Both the position numbers and the translations under genes were made by a program. From an uncultured Chloroflexales bacterium (GTDB lineage Bacteria > Chloroflexota > Chloroflexia > Chloroflexales > Chloroflexaceae), in assembly GCA_937967405.1 (NCBI GenBank), contig CALCJV010000040.1, positions 1 to 48,637 on the forward strand: a DNA stretch of 48,637 nucleotides, in the 5' to 3' direction. Under the pieces are notes generated by a model that saw only the letters and a program-made list of their open reading frames with translations, was not told where the DNA came from and did no database searches. Of this stretch, positions 31,213 through 39,602 are shown piece by piece; position 1 is the stretch's first letter, and every line of letters begins with the position of its first letter.

Positions 31213-32592
31213 CTAGCGATTCAGCATCCGCAGGAGTTCCTGTGGATCAATGTCAGCTCCCCCGCCACCGCCACGTTTGCCGCGTTTGGTTTTGGCGTTG
31301 CCCATCATTTGCTTCATCATGCGTTGCATCTGCGTGAATTGTTTAATCAGCGCATTCACGTCCTCGATAGTTGTGCCACTGCCGCGTGCAATGCGTTCGC
31401 GGCGGCTCCGCTTAATGATGTCCGGGTTGCGCCGTTCGTAGGGGGTCATCGAGAGGATGATCGCCTCGACCCGCTTGATCCGCTTCTCATTAATAAGTTC
31501 TTCGTTCTGGGCAAATTGGCTCATGCCGGGAATCATACCGAGAATCTGCTGGAATGGGCCTAGCTTCCGCATTTGGTTCATCGCATCGAGAAAATCCTCA
31601 AAGTCGAATTTCCCTTTGCTCAGCTTCTTCTCCATCTGCTTGGCTTGCTCGGCATCATACAGATGCTCGGCTCGCTCAATGAGGGAGAGCATATCGCCCA
31701 TGCCCAAGATGCGCGAAGCGAGCCGATCTGGGTGGAACGGCTCCAGCGTATTGCCGTCTACCTTCTCACCCGTGCTCATAAACTTGATCGGCAAGCCCGT
31801 CACCGAGCGCACCGAGAGGGCGGCCCCGCCGCGGGCATCGCCGTCCATTTTGGACATGACCACGCCCGTCAGGTCAATCTCAGCATTGAAGGTTTCGGCA
31901 ACTTTGACGGCTTCTTGCCCCGTCATCGCATCCACGACCAGCAAGCGTTCGGTGGCATTGACAGCGGCTTGGATCTGCTTGAGTTCATCCATCAAGGCCT
32001 GATCAATTTGGAGCCGCCCAGCCGTATCCAAAATGACCACGTTGATCAGCTCTTGGCGGGCGTGGGCTAGCGCACGCTGGGCAATCTCTGGCGGGCGCGA
32101 GTCAATGCTTTCACTGTAGACGGGCACATTGATCTGCTTGCCGAGAGTTTCGAGTTGCTTGATGGCGGCTGGACGGTATACGTCGCACGCCACGAGCATC
32201 ACACGCTTGCCCTGTTTGCGGAGCAGCAGCGCGAGCTTGGCGGCGAGCGTTGTTTTCCCCGTCCCTTGTAGCCCAACTAGCATAATGATGGTCGGCCCCG
32301 GACGCGCTTCTACAAGCGGCGCGTTGGTATCGCCGAGCAAACTGATTAGCTCTTGGTGGACAATCTTAACTACCTGCTGGTGGGGCGAGAGGCTTTTCAG
32401 CACCTCCTCGCCTACCGCTTGCTCCGTAACGCGAGCGACAAAATCCTTCACCACTTTGTAGTTCACATCGGCTTCGAGCAGGGCAAGGCGCACCTGCTTC
32501 ATGCCCTCGCGCACGTCTGCTTCGGTCAAGATGCCTTTGCCGCTAAATCTTTGAAAAACTGTCTGGAGACGATCCGAAAGACTTTCAAACAT
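31213..32592 (-). CDS. ffh: Signal recognition particle protein Ffh
   Basis: A 459-residue SRP54 GTPase that binds signal sequences and SRP RNA. N domain at the start ([19 protein letters not shown]), G domain with [38 protein letters not shown] and [14 protein letters not shown], and the M domain from about 330 with [20 protein letters not shown] and the Met-rich [13 protein letters not shown] Gly-rich linker ([12 protein letters not shown]) precedes the final [11 protein letters not shown]. First gene of the operon, with a strong promoter upstream. Confidence 0.96.
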   Translation of the reverse strand: MFESLSDRLQTVFQRFSGKGILTEADVREGMKQVRLALLEADVNYKVVKDFVARVTEQAVGEEVLKSLSPHQQVVKIVHQELISLLGDTNAPLVEARPGPTIIMLVGLQGTGKTTLAAKLALLLRKQGKRVMLVACDVYRPAAIKQLETLGKQINVPVYSESIDSRPPEIAQRALAHARQELINVVILDTAGRLQIDQALMDELKQIQAAVNATERLLVVDAMTGQEAVKVAETFNAEIDLTGVVMSKMDGDARGGAALSVRSVTGLPIKFMSTGEKVDGNTLEPFHPDRLASRILGMGDMLSLIERAEHLYDAEQAKQMEKKLSKGKFDFEDFLDAMNQMRKLGPFQQILGMIPGMSQFAQNEELINEKRIKRVEAIILSMTPYERRNPDIIKRSRRERIARGSGTTIEDVNALIKQFTQMQRMMKQMMGNAKTKRGKRGGGGGADIDPQELLRMLNR

Positions 32593-32639
32593 GAGCGTTG
32601 CTTTCGCCGTTCAGTCGTAATCAGGTGTTACAACAAAAG

Positions 32640-32724
32640 GCAGGGTACACGGAACACTGTGCCCCTGCGTGCCAGTAGCCTCGCTGTCCTTTCTTATTGT
32701 AGCGGTGTGTGGGCTTGCCGTCAA
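32640..32724 (-). promoter_or_regulatory. ffh operon promoter and leader hairpin
   Basis: On the minus strand TTGACG (32719-32724), a 17-bp spacer and TACAAT (32696-32701); expected start near 32689, so the leader is about 97 bases. Within it GCAGGG and CCCTGC (32640-32645 and 32663-32668) can form a hairpin. Confidence 0.68.
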
Positions 32725-32752
32725 ATGCTGTGGCAGCTGCGGCCTGTTCCCG

Positions 32753-32761
32753 TGCTATAAT
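32753..32761 (+). promoter_or_regulatory. Extended -10 promoter for the secreted propeller gene
   Basis: TG-C-TATAAT, 88 bases before the ATG at 32850. It faces away from the ffh promoter 30 bases to the left. Confidence 0.55.
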
Positions 32762-32849
32762 GCAAGCCGGAACGGGCCTTGAGCCGTTTGCGCTTGGGGC
32801 AATCTGCCTGCGTTTATCGTGCCGAAGCATCTGGAGAGTGAGCGTTGTC

Positions 32850-34376
32850 ATGTTGAGAGCCTACCGCGATCTGTGCGCCCTTGGATTGCTTGCCGTACTG
32901 TTGACCCTCCCGCTCGCACCTGCCACTGCCCAGAGTGGGGAACGCTGCTTTGCCGAGACCGGATTCTGTATCGCTGGGCGCATCCGCGCATATTGGGAGC
33001 AGAATGGCGGCTTGCCGGTGTTTGGCTTGCCGATCACGCCGCAACGGGCCGACGTGATCGAAGGGCAGCGGTTGCAGGTGCAGTGGTTTGAGCGCAACCG
33101 GCTTGAGCTGCATCCCGAAAACAATCCCCCTTTCGATGTCCTGCTGGGACGGCTTGGCGCAGACACGCTCGCGGCGCAGGGGCGCGATTGGGTTGCCTTC
33201 CCGCAAGAGATGGCTCCCCGCGCTGGGTGTCGCTACTTTACGGAGACACGGCAGAATGTGTGCGGCCCGATCCTTGCGGCATGGCAGGCGCAGGGGCTTG
33301 AGCTAGATGGGATCGCTGGCTTTAGCGTAGCCGAGAATCTCGCCCTGTGGGGCTTGCCCCTTAGCCCCGTGCAAACCGAAGTGCTCGAAGGGCGCGAGTA
33401 TCAGGTGCAGTGGTTTGAGCGGGCCCGCTTTGAGTTGCACCCCGATAATGCCCCGCCTAACGATGTGCTGCTGGGGCTGCTCGGCAATGGGTTGTTGCGC
33501 GGCGAGGCGGATGATGCCGCGCAGGGCCCGCCAGTGCCAGCTGCACCGCGCCACAAGATCGCCTTTGTGTCAGATCGCACTGGCTTCAACGACATCTATC
33601 TGATGAATACCGACGGCAGCGATGTGCAGAATCTGACCTTCAGTCGCGCCAATGATCGCTTTCCGGCGTGGTCGCCCGATGCCACCAAGATCGCTTTTGT
33701 GTCGGATCGCACGGGCAACCCAGAAGTGTTTGTGATGGATGCCGACGGCCGCAATATGTATCAATTGACCTTTTTTGGGAATGCGGCCACGCAGCGTCCG
33801 GTCTGGTCGCCAGATGGTCGCCGCTTGGCCTTTGCCGCCGAGCGACGCGGCAAAACCGACATCTACACGATCAATCTGTTTGGGGCTGGCTTGACTAACT
33901 TGAGCAGTGCCTTTGCGATCAACGAGTCGCCTACATGGTCGCCGGATGGGACGCGCCTCGCCTTCTCGGCCAACCGCGAGAATGGCGATTGGGAAGTGTA
34001 TGTGATGAATGCTGACGGGAGCGGGCAGCAGAATATCACCCGTACCCCTGAAGATGACCGCGATCCGGTCTGGTCGCCGGATGGCATGCGGATTACGTTT
34101 GTATCGAATCGGGCCGGCGATTGGGAAGTGTTTGTGATGGATGCCGACGGGCGCAACCAGCGCAACCTGACCAATTCGCCGGACGATGACGGCTTCCCGT
34201 CGTGGTCGCCTGATAGTCGCGCCGTGATCTTCCACTCGCTGCGCTTTGCGCCCGGCGCACAACCCAACTATGACATCTTTCTCGTTAATGCGGACGGCAC
34301 TGATATACGCCGCCTGACTACCGATCCGGCTGCCGATCTGATGCCGGTCTGGTCGCCGGTTCCGGTTGGGCCCTAG
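32850..34376 (+). CDS. Secreted protein: duplicated Cys module plus TolB-like propeller
   Basis: A 508-residue exported protein. A signal peptide (LGLLAVLLTLPLAPATA) is followed at 33-103 and 127-212 by two copies of a module of about 75 residues. The module has a pair of cysteines near its start (CFAETGFCI; CRYFTETRQNVC), a GLPVFGLPI-type strand, a VQWFER segment, an ELHP segment and a final DVLLG segment. From 236 to the end are six PD40/TolB-like blades with WSPDG and DIYLMNTDGS-type repeats, forming a beta-propeller. The start at ATG 32850 gives a proper signal peptide; the frame is open further up. The propeller probably binds a ligand or polymer outside the cell. The N-terminal 185 residues are almost the same as those of the gene at 35570-37387. 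Confidence 0.88.
   Translation: MLRAYRDLCALGLLAVLLTLPLAPATAQSGERCFAETGFCIAGRIRAYWEQNGGLPVFGLPITPQRADVIEGQRLQVQWFERNRLELHPENNPPFDVLLGRLGADTLAAQGRDWVAFPQEMAPRAGCRYFTETRQNVCGPILAAWQAQGLELDGIAGFSVAENLALWGLPLSPVQTEVLEGREYQVQWFERARFELHPDNAPPNDVLLGLLGNGLLRGEADDAAQGPPVPAAPRHKIAFVSDRTGFNDIYLMNTDGSDVQNLTFSRANDRFPAWSPDATKIAFVSDRTGNPEVFVMDADGRNMYQLTFFGNAATQRPVWSPDGRRLAFAAERRGKTDIYTINLFGAGLTNLSSAFAINESPTWSPDGTRLAFSANRENGDWEVYVMNADGSGQQNITRTPEDDRDPVWSPDGMRITFVSNRAGDWEVFVMDADGRNQRNLTNSPDDDGFPSWSPDSRAVIFHSLRFAPGAQPNYDIFLVNADGTDIRRLTTDPAADLMPVWSPVPVGP
32931..33485. repeat. Copy A of a 555-bp inverted duplicated segment
   Basis: Encodes residues 28-212 of the TolB-like protein. It aligns without gaps to 36722-37276 on the other strand; by eye 19 of 185 residues differ (about 90% identity). 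Flanking regions, including the signal peptides and the C-terminal domains, are unrelated. Confidence 0.85.
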
Positions 34377-35479
34377 CTCAGCGTGTCCGCGTCATTGAGG
34401 TAGACCCGTTGGTTGGGCACTTCTTGGCGCATATGCACCGTGCGTTGGGGAAAAGGAATTTCGATCCCCTCGTGATCGAAGCGGCGGTGCAGCCGCTTGA
34501 TCAGTTCGTGGCGCATCGCGGCGGCATTGCCGTAGGTGGTAGCGCGGATGAACACGCGCAGATTGATGCTGGAGTCGCCAAATTCGTAGAAGCGCACAAA
34601 CGGCTCACTGCTCGGCTCGGCTTCGGCGAAATCAGCTTGAAGCTGCCGTGCTTCTTCGAGCACCACCCGCTCGACATGCTGGAGATCGCTGGCATAGCTT
34701 ACTCCCACCAGAACCGCAAAGCTCGTGCCTTCTTGGTCGCGGTCGTGGAATTTGAGCGTAATCGCATTCAGAATTTTGGAATTGGGCACAATGTAGGTGT
34801 TGTTGGTGGGCACTTGGCGAATCTGGCTTGAACGCCAGTTGATGTCTTCCAGATAGCCCTCGATGCTGTCATCTACCCGAATGTAGTGGCCTGTCCGAAT
34901 CTGTTGGGCGATAATCAGTTGGGCCCCAGCGAAGATGTTCGAGAGCGTATCCTGCAAGGCCAGCGATACGGCCAAGCCAGCCACACCGAGTGCTGCGAGG
35001 GCCGGCCCGACAGGCACGCCAATTGACTCAAGCACAATGATGATACCGAACAGAAAGACGATGCTCCGCAGCACATTCGAGAAGAGGGCTGGCGGGGGCA
35101 GATTGTGCTCTTTGGAGAAACTGGCTGAGAAGTAGGTATTGACGGCTACGACGGCGATCCGCGAGACGACGAGGGTGAGGGTCATGCCCAGAATGACGGT
35201 GAGGGCTTTCTCGCCAATGACGCGCAAGGCTGGCTCAATCGGCATGATGGCCAGCACAATGTAAATGCCGAGCATCATGGTGAGCGCGATTGGCACCCCG
35301 CGCACTGTCCCGACCAGCAAGTCATCGAAATCCCACGCCGTGCGCTGAGCAAGCTGCGCCAGTCGGCCGATCACGAGTCGGTTGAGGATTTGCCCCACAA
35401 CAAACGCCCCAAATAGGACAATCAGAGCGATGCTCAGCTGGATCACCCAGACGGGGATACTTAGCCCAAGTAGCTCCAC
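34373..35479 (-). CDS. MscS-family mechanosensitive channel
   Basis: A 368-residue small-conductance mechanosensitive channel homologue. Four hydrophobic helices lie in the first 165 residues; the pore helix and start of the beta domain are seen in ALAALGVAGLAVSLALQD followed by TLSNIFAGAQLI. The cytoplasmic vestibule contains GHYIRVDDSIEGYLEDINWR and VPTNNTYIVPNSKI, typical of MscS. It opens under membrane tension to release solutes. The start is GTG at 35479, with AGGAGGAAG just upstream. The stop codon and that of the convergent propeller gene share the palindrome CTAG. Confidence 0.93.
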   Translation of the reverse strand: MELLGLSIPVWVIQLSIALIVLFGAFVVGQILNRLVIGRLAQLAQRTAWDFDDLLVGTVRGVPIALTMMLGIYIVLAIMPIEPALRVIGEKALTVILGMTLTLVVSRIAVVAVNTYFSASFSKEHNLPPPALFSNVLRSIVFLFGIIIVLESIGVPVGPALAALGVAGLAVSLALQDTLSNIFAGAQLIIAQQIRTGHYIRVDDSIEGYLEDINWRSSQIRQVPTNNTYIVPNSKILNAITLKFHDRDQEGTSFAVLVGVSYASDLQHVERVVLEEARQLQADFAEAEPSSEPFVRFYEFGDSSINLRVFIRATTYGNAAAMRHELIKRLHRRFDHEGIEIPFPQRTVHMRQEVPNQRVYLNDADTLS

Positions 35480-35569
35480 GTTAGCTTCCTCCTAATATCT
35501 TACGCTTGTGCCCTGCCATTTAGACATGGGGGCCAGAATATTACGCTGGCTCCCCAACCTCCGTTGGTG

Positions 35570-37387
35570 CTACTCGGTCAAGCGGTAGATTGTCCCGTCG
35601 TTGTAGCCAACCACATAGAGATTACCCGCTTGATCGGTGCCGAATGATGAAATGGTGATTGGTTCACGGAGCAGCATCCGGGTTTCCCAGCGTCCGCTCG
35701 TGTTGCGTAGCCCCCAAATGCGACCAGAGCAGAAATCGCCGTAGAAGTAGATGCCCTGCATATTCTGCGAAGCCGTGCCGCGATAGACGTAGCCGCCGGT
35801 GACGGAGCAATCATCGTCGCTGTGATCATACGTGATGATCGGCATGGTCAAGCCGGTGCGGTCGCAGGTGCGTGTGCCAAAGCATTCATTGCCTTCCAGA
35901 ATCTTCCAGCCGTAGTTTTCACCGCCACGACTTGTGCCCGCTTGGAAGTTGATCTCTTCATACATATCTTGGCCTACATCGGCGATGAACAGGTTGCCGT
36001 TGGCGGGATCGAAGCTGAAGCGCCACGGATTGCGTAGCCCCAGTGCCCAGATTTCGGGGCGGGCATCGGGGGTATTCACAAAGGGATTGTCAGGCGGGAT
36101 GGTGTAGGTTGCGCCAATCTGCACATCAATCCGGAGGATTTTGCCGAGTAGCGTGTTCAGGCGTTGGGCGTGGTTGTCGGGATCGCCGCCGGAGCCGCCA
36201 TCGCCAGTGCCAATGTAGAGGTAGCCATCGTTGGGGCCAAAGGCGAGTTGGCCGCCATTGTGGTTGGCGAAGGGCTGATCGAAGGCGAGGATCACCTGTT
36301 CGCTGTTGCGATCTGCGCGGTTGGGATCAGTGCTTACGCGAAAGCGGGCGATGTGGGTTTTTTTATCGAGCGTCGTGTAGTTGACGAAGAACTCACCGAA
36401 GCGGGCATACGTGGGTGGGAAAGCGACACTGAGCAAGCCGCGCTCGCCGCAGCAGCTCACGCGGTCTGTCAGATCGAGGAACGGCTCCGGCAGGAGGTTG
36501 CCGTTGCGGTCTATGATGCGGATGCGCCCTTCCTGCTCAATGACAAACAGCCGCCCGCTATTGTCGCCCGCGTGGGTGAGGGCAACGGGGCGCACCAAGC
36601 CACCTGCGAAGAGATCAGCGCGGAGCTGGGGCCAGTTGGGGCTGGTAATGTCTGGAGGGCGGGGTGGTTCGGGCGTGGTTGGTGCGCTTGGTTGGCTCGT
36701 GTTGCCCGCCAGCAGGTCTGTGCCGAGTAGCCCCAACAGGACATCGAAGGGCGGGGCGTTTTCGGGGTGCAGCTCGAAGCGGGCCCGCTCAAACCACTGT
36801 ACCTGATACTCGCGCCCCTCGATCACTTCGGTTTGCACGGGGCTAAGCGGCAAGCCCCATAGGGCGAGGTTCTCAAATTCGCTGAAGCCGGGCTGCCCGT
36901 CAAGGTTTAGCCCCTGCGCCTGCCACGCCGCAAGGATCGAGCCGCACACATTCTGACGTGTCTCCGTAAAGTAGCGACACCCGGCGCGGGGAGCCATCTC
37001 TTGCGGGAAGTCGAACCAATCGCGCCCCTGCGCCGCCAGCATATCTGCGCCGAGCCGCCCTAGCAGCACGTCGAAGGGGGCATCATTGTCGGGGTGCAGT
37101 TCAAGCCGGTTGCGCTCAAACCATTGGACTTGTAACGCCTGCCCTTCGATCACTTCGGTCCGTTGCGGGGTGATCGGCAAGCCAAACACGGGCAAGCCGC
37201 CGTTCTGCTCCCAGTATGCGCGGATGCGTCCGGAGATGCAGAAGCCGGTCTCGGCAAAGCAACGTTCCCCACTCTGAGCATGAGCAGTGGTAGCAGGAGG
37301 GCTAGCGGTTAGTGGCAGTAGCGTGACGAATAGGATTAAGAGCGCAAGGCGGTTGCAGTGCCGTATCCGAGCGAACAATGATAACAT
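35570..37387 (-). CDS. Secreted PQQ-type sugar dehydrogenase-like protein with Cys modules
   Basis: A 605-residue exported protein. After a signal peptide (LALLILFVTLLPLTA...HAQ) come two copies of the Cys module (about 43-113 and 137-222), then a Pro-rich linker, then a six-bladed propeller of the soluble glucose/sorbosone dehydrogenase family from about 250: GLVRPVALTHAG, RLFVIEQEGRIRI, CCGERGLLSVAF, ANHNGGQLAFGPNDGYLYIG with the catalytic-type His, ALGLRNPWRFSFD with the conserved Arg, and ENYGWKILEGNECF. Members oxidise sugars with PQQ and calcium, though many homologues have unknown substrates. GAGG precedes the ATG at 37387. Confidence 0.9.
   Translation of the reverse strand: MLSLFARIRHCNRLALLILFVTLLPLTASPPATTAHAQSGERCFAETGFCISGRIRAYWEQNGGLPVFGLPITPQRTEVIEGQALQVQWFERNRLELHPDNDAPFDVLLGRLGADMLAAQGRDWFDFPQEMAPRAGCRYFTETRQNVCGSILAAWQAQGLNLDGQPGFSEFENLALWGLPLSPVQTEVIEGREYQVQWFERARFELHPENAPPFDVLLGLLGTDLLAGNTSQPSAPTTPEPPRPPDITSPNWPQLRADLFAGGLVRPVALTHAGDNSGRLFVIEQEGRIRIIDRNGNLLPEPFLDLTDRVSCCGERGLLSVAFPPTYARFGEFFVNYTTLDKKTHIARFRVSTDPNRADRNSEQVILAFDQPFANHNGGQLAFGPNDGYLYIGTGDGGSGGDPDNHAQRLNTLLGKILRIDVQIGATYTIPPDNPFVNTPDARPEIWALGLRNPWRFSFDPANGNLFIADVGQDMYEEINFQAGTSRGGENYGWKILEGNECFGTRTCDRTGLTMPIITYDHSDDDCSVTGGYVYRGTASQNMQGIYFYGDFCSGRIWGLRNTSGRWETRMLLREPITISSFGTDQAGNLYVVGYNDGTIYRLTE
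36722..37276. repeat. Copy B of the 555-bp inverted duplicated segment
   Basis: Encodes residues 38-222 of the sugar-dehydrogenase-like protein, about 90% identical in protein to copy A at 32931-33485, and opposite in orientation. The MscS gene lies between the two copies. Confidence 0.85.
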
Positions 37388-37462
37388 TACGATCCTCAGT
37401 TCATTCTAGCCCACAGCACACGCGATATGGGCTGTGGGAATCAGGATTTGCTTTGCGGGGCT

Positions 37463-37471
37463 ATTATACCA
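37463..37471 (-). promoter_or_regulatory. Extended -10 promoter of the sugar-dehydrogenase-like gene
   Basis: Minus-strand TGG-TATAAT, 76 bases before the ATG. In the leader, CCCACAGC (37410-37417) and GCTGTGGG (37431-37438) form a perfect 8-bp hairpin. Confidence 0.55.
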
Positions 37472-37570
37472 GTAGATTGGGGCGGCGGGGTATGTTATGA
37501 TACTTTCAGGCTTAGCTCCGTTAATTTTTTCCTGATTGAATAAATGTGATCTAGAACAGAAAGGAACCGG

Positions 37571-38860
37571 ATGATGAGATCGCGTTGCCCCCTGAATGTC
37601 TTGAGCTTGGGGATGGTGCTATTGTTTGTGGCGTGTGGCCAGAGCTACACCACTTCGCCGAGTCCCCTGCCGCCCCAACCACAGCCATCAATTCCGCCGA
37701 CGTTGCCTACCCGCACCGACTTGCCCGCGCAAGGCGAGTGGCTGCTGCTGGATGCCACGCTCCGCACTGCCGATAATGGGCGCGAGCAGGGCTATCTGGT
37801 GTATGAGCTGCAAACTGATGCGTTCTCGCGCTGGCAGCCAGATTTCACCCAATTCACGGCTCCGGCCCTGCCCTCCGACTTCCCACCGCCAGCCCGCACC
37901 GTGATCCTGCCCGATCCTGATTTCACCCAGCCGCGCTTGCTGGTGGTTGCCCAAGATGGGCGGTATGTGGTGGTGCAGCCGCAACTGCCCGCGCCCACGA
38001 CGGGCAGGCACACTTTCCTGCGGGCACTGGCGGTAGCTCCCGCGCAGACGCAGGTGTTGCTCGTGGCGCATGCCGATACTGATTCTGCGCTCCATGTGTT
38101 TGATCTGCAAAGCGGGCAAGCCACGCCGATCTGGGCGATGAATCCGGCAGATATTAGTGCAACCACCCCGCTTGAGGCGGCGTGGCTGCCGGATGAGACC
38201 GGAATCGTCTTTGCCAATGGGCGCGAAGTGATTAGCCTCAGCCGCGATGGGGCGGATGTGCGTGTCCTCGCGGAGGGTGAGCAGTATCGCACCACGCAGT
38301 TTGTCGGGGTTGATCCAACCGGCGCAGTGGCGATTGTGGCAATCGAAGATCAGCTGATCCAGCAGATCGCCCTTGCCGATGGGACACGCACCGATCTGGA
38401 TGGGCTGCTCAGCGTGTCCGATCAGTTTGCCCGCTACGCACTGGCCCAGCCAACAGCGGTGCAAGGCGTGCTGCTCGAAGAGCGCGGGCCCGGGCCCGCC
38501 GGTACACTCACACTGGTGCCCTTTGGCGGTGGAGGGGCAACCGTCCTGCACACCTTCGCGGAAGATACGCCCTTGCTAGCGCGTGCGCCGCAACCGGAAG
38601 GCTGGGAACGCTACCTCAGGCCGGATGCTGCCCCAGCCGTGCTGCTTGGTGCGTCGGATGGGGGCAGCGTGGCCGTGCTAGCGGCAGCAGGCGATGATTG
38701 TTTTGCCGTGGCAACCCCGCCCGTAAATGTGAAGCCGTGGGTGTATGAAGCCCGTTGTCAATATGGGCTATATCGGTTTGATCTAACCCAGCGTACCCTC
38801 ACGCCGCTGGGCAGCTATCGTTTCTGGGATGCGCTCCCGTTGCTGTGGATGGAGGCCTAA
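37571..38860 (+). CDS. Lipoprotein, propeller-like
   Basis: A 429-residue protein with a lipoprotein signal: basic start, LGMVLLFVACGQS with a lipobox (V-A-C, lipidated Cys about 22), then a Pro/Ser/Thr linker of about 30 residues. The rest consists of repeated beta-rich segments (RLLVVAQDGRYVVV, ALHVFDLQSGQATPIW, GIVFANGREVISLSRDG) that suggest an irregular WD40/PD40-like propeller. Two late cysteines (DDCFAVATPP...EARCQYG) may pair. I do not recognise a family. It is anchored on the outer face of the membrane. AAAGGAA lies 6 bases before the ATG. Divergent from the sugar-dehydrogenase-like gene, 183 bases apart. Confidence 0.72.
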   Translation: MMRSRCPLNVLSLGMVLLFVACGQSYTTSPSPLPPQPQPSIPPTLPTRTDLPAQGEWLLLDATLRTADNGREQGYLVYELQTDAFSRWQPDFTQFTAPALPSDFPPPARTVILPDPDFTQPRLLVVAQDGRYVVVQPQLPAPTTGRHTFLRALAVAPAQTQVLLVAHADTDSALHVFDLQSGQATPIWAMNPADISATTPLEAAWLPDETGIVFANGREVISLSRDGADVRVLAEGEQYRTTQFVGVDPTGAVAIVAIEDQLIQQIALADGTRTDLDGLLSVSDQFARYALAQPTAVQGVLLEERGPGPAGTLTLVPFGGGGATVLHTFAEDTPLLARAPQPEGWERYLRPDAAPAVLLGASDGGSVAVLAAAGDDCFAVATPPVNVKPWVYEARCQYGLYRFDLTQRTLTPLGSYRFWDALPLLWMEA

Positions 38861-38924
38861 CCTACCCCTAATGGGGCCTTGCACGGCGCGTTGCAGCGAG
38901 TTTAAAATTGCAGCTCACATGTTC

Positions 38925-38953
38925 TTGACAAACTACTTAACTCGGCATATACT
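38925..38953 (+). promoter_or_regulatory. Near-consensus promoter
   Basis: TTGACA (38925-38930), a 17-bp spacer and TATACT (38948-38953), among the closest to consensus in the window. Expected start near 38960; leader of about 77 bases to the ATG at 39037. Confidence 0.78.
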
Positions 38954-39036
38954 ATTAGCACGGATGTAGCTAACAAACAAGTGTTCTGTCTAGCCTGAAA
39001 ACTGCCGCGTATAAGACTGGAAAAGGAGACCATGTT

Positions 39037-39570
39037 ATGGCTGTGACGCGCCGTGATCTGAATCGCCACCGTTGGACACCGAGAGTCTATCTGCACCCCT
39101 CGCTTGTATTTCCACAGCTGCCCATGTATCGAGGGTTCAGCTTGTTCGCGTGGGGGCTATTCTTGATTGCCCTCTCAATGGTGTTCACATCGCTGTGGTC
39201 GTTTGGGCAAGCTCGCCTCGACGATTTGCGCTATGGGCCGACCCGCGCCTTTCATTTGACACAACATGTTGGGCACGGTGGCAATGGGCAACCATCACAT
39301 CTGATTGCGCTCAATCTGGATCGGCAAGTAGTCGTGATTGACATTCCCGGCAGTGATCCAGCCCAAACTCGCACTATCGTTGGGCCCTATCTGTTTGGAG
39401 CCAATGAGAACCTGACCCCCGTGTTGCTTGAACTGCACGACTACAACAGTGATGCCATGCTTGATCTGGTGGTCAAGGTGAAGAATGAGAAGCTCATCTA
39501 CATCAACCAAGATGGGGCATTTCGCCCGATCACGGCCGAGGAGCGGGTTCAGTTCCTGAGCCAACGCTGA
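39037..39570 (+). CDS. Membrane-anchored protein of unknown function
   Basis: A 177-residue protein with a basic N-terminus (TRRDLNRHRWTPRVYLHPS), one membrane helix at about 34-57 (FSLFAWGLFLIALSMVFTSL) and an external domain of about 115 residues rich in beta strands (PSHLIALNLDRQVVVIDIPG, LDLVVKVKNEKLIYINQDGA). The domain shows repeat-like D-x-N-x-D sites (HDYNSDAMLDL), reminiscent of calcium-binding FG-GAP loops, but only one is present. AAAGGAG precedes the ATG. The strong promoter suggests high expression. Not recognised. Confidence 0.75.
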   Translation: MAVTRRDLNRHRWTPRVYLHPSLVFPQLPMYRGFSLFAWGLFLIALSMVFTSLWSFGQARLDDLRYGPTRAFHLTQHVGHGGNGQPSHLIALNLDRQVVVIDIPGSDPAQTRTIVGPYLFGANENLTPVLLELHDYNSDAMLDLVVKVKNEKLIYINQDGAFRPITAEERVQFLSQR

Positions 39571-39602
39571 GCAGGCACGGGGCGAGCGATAGTATGTAGC
39601 GA

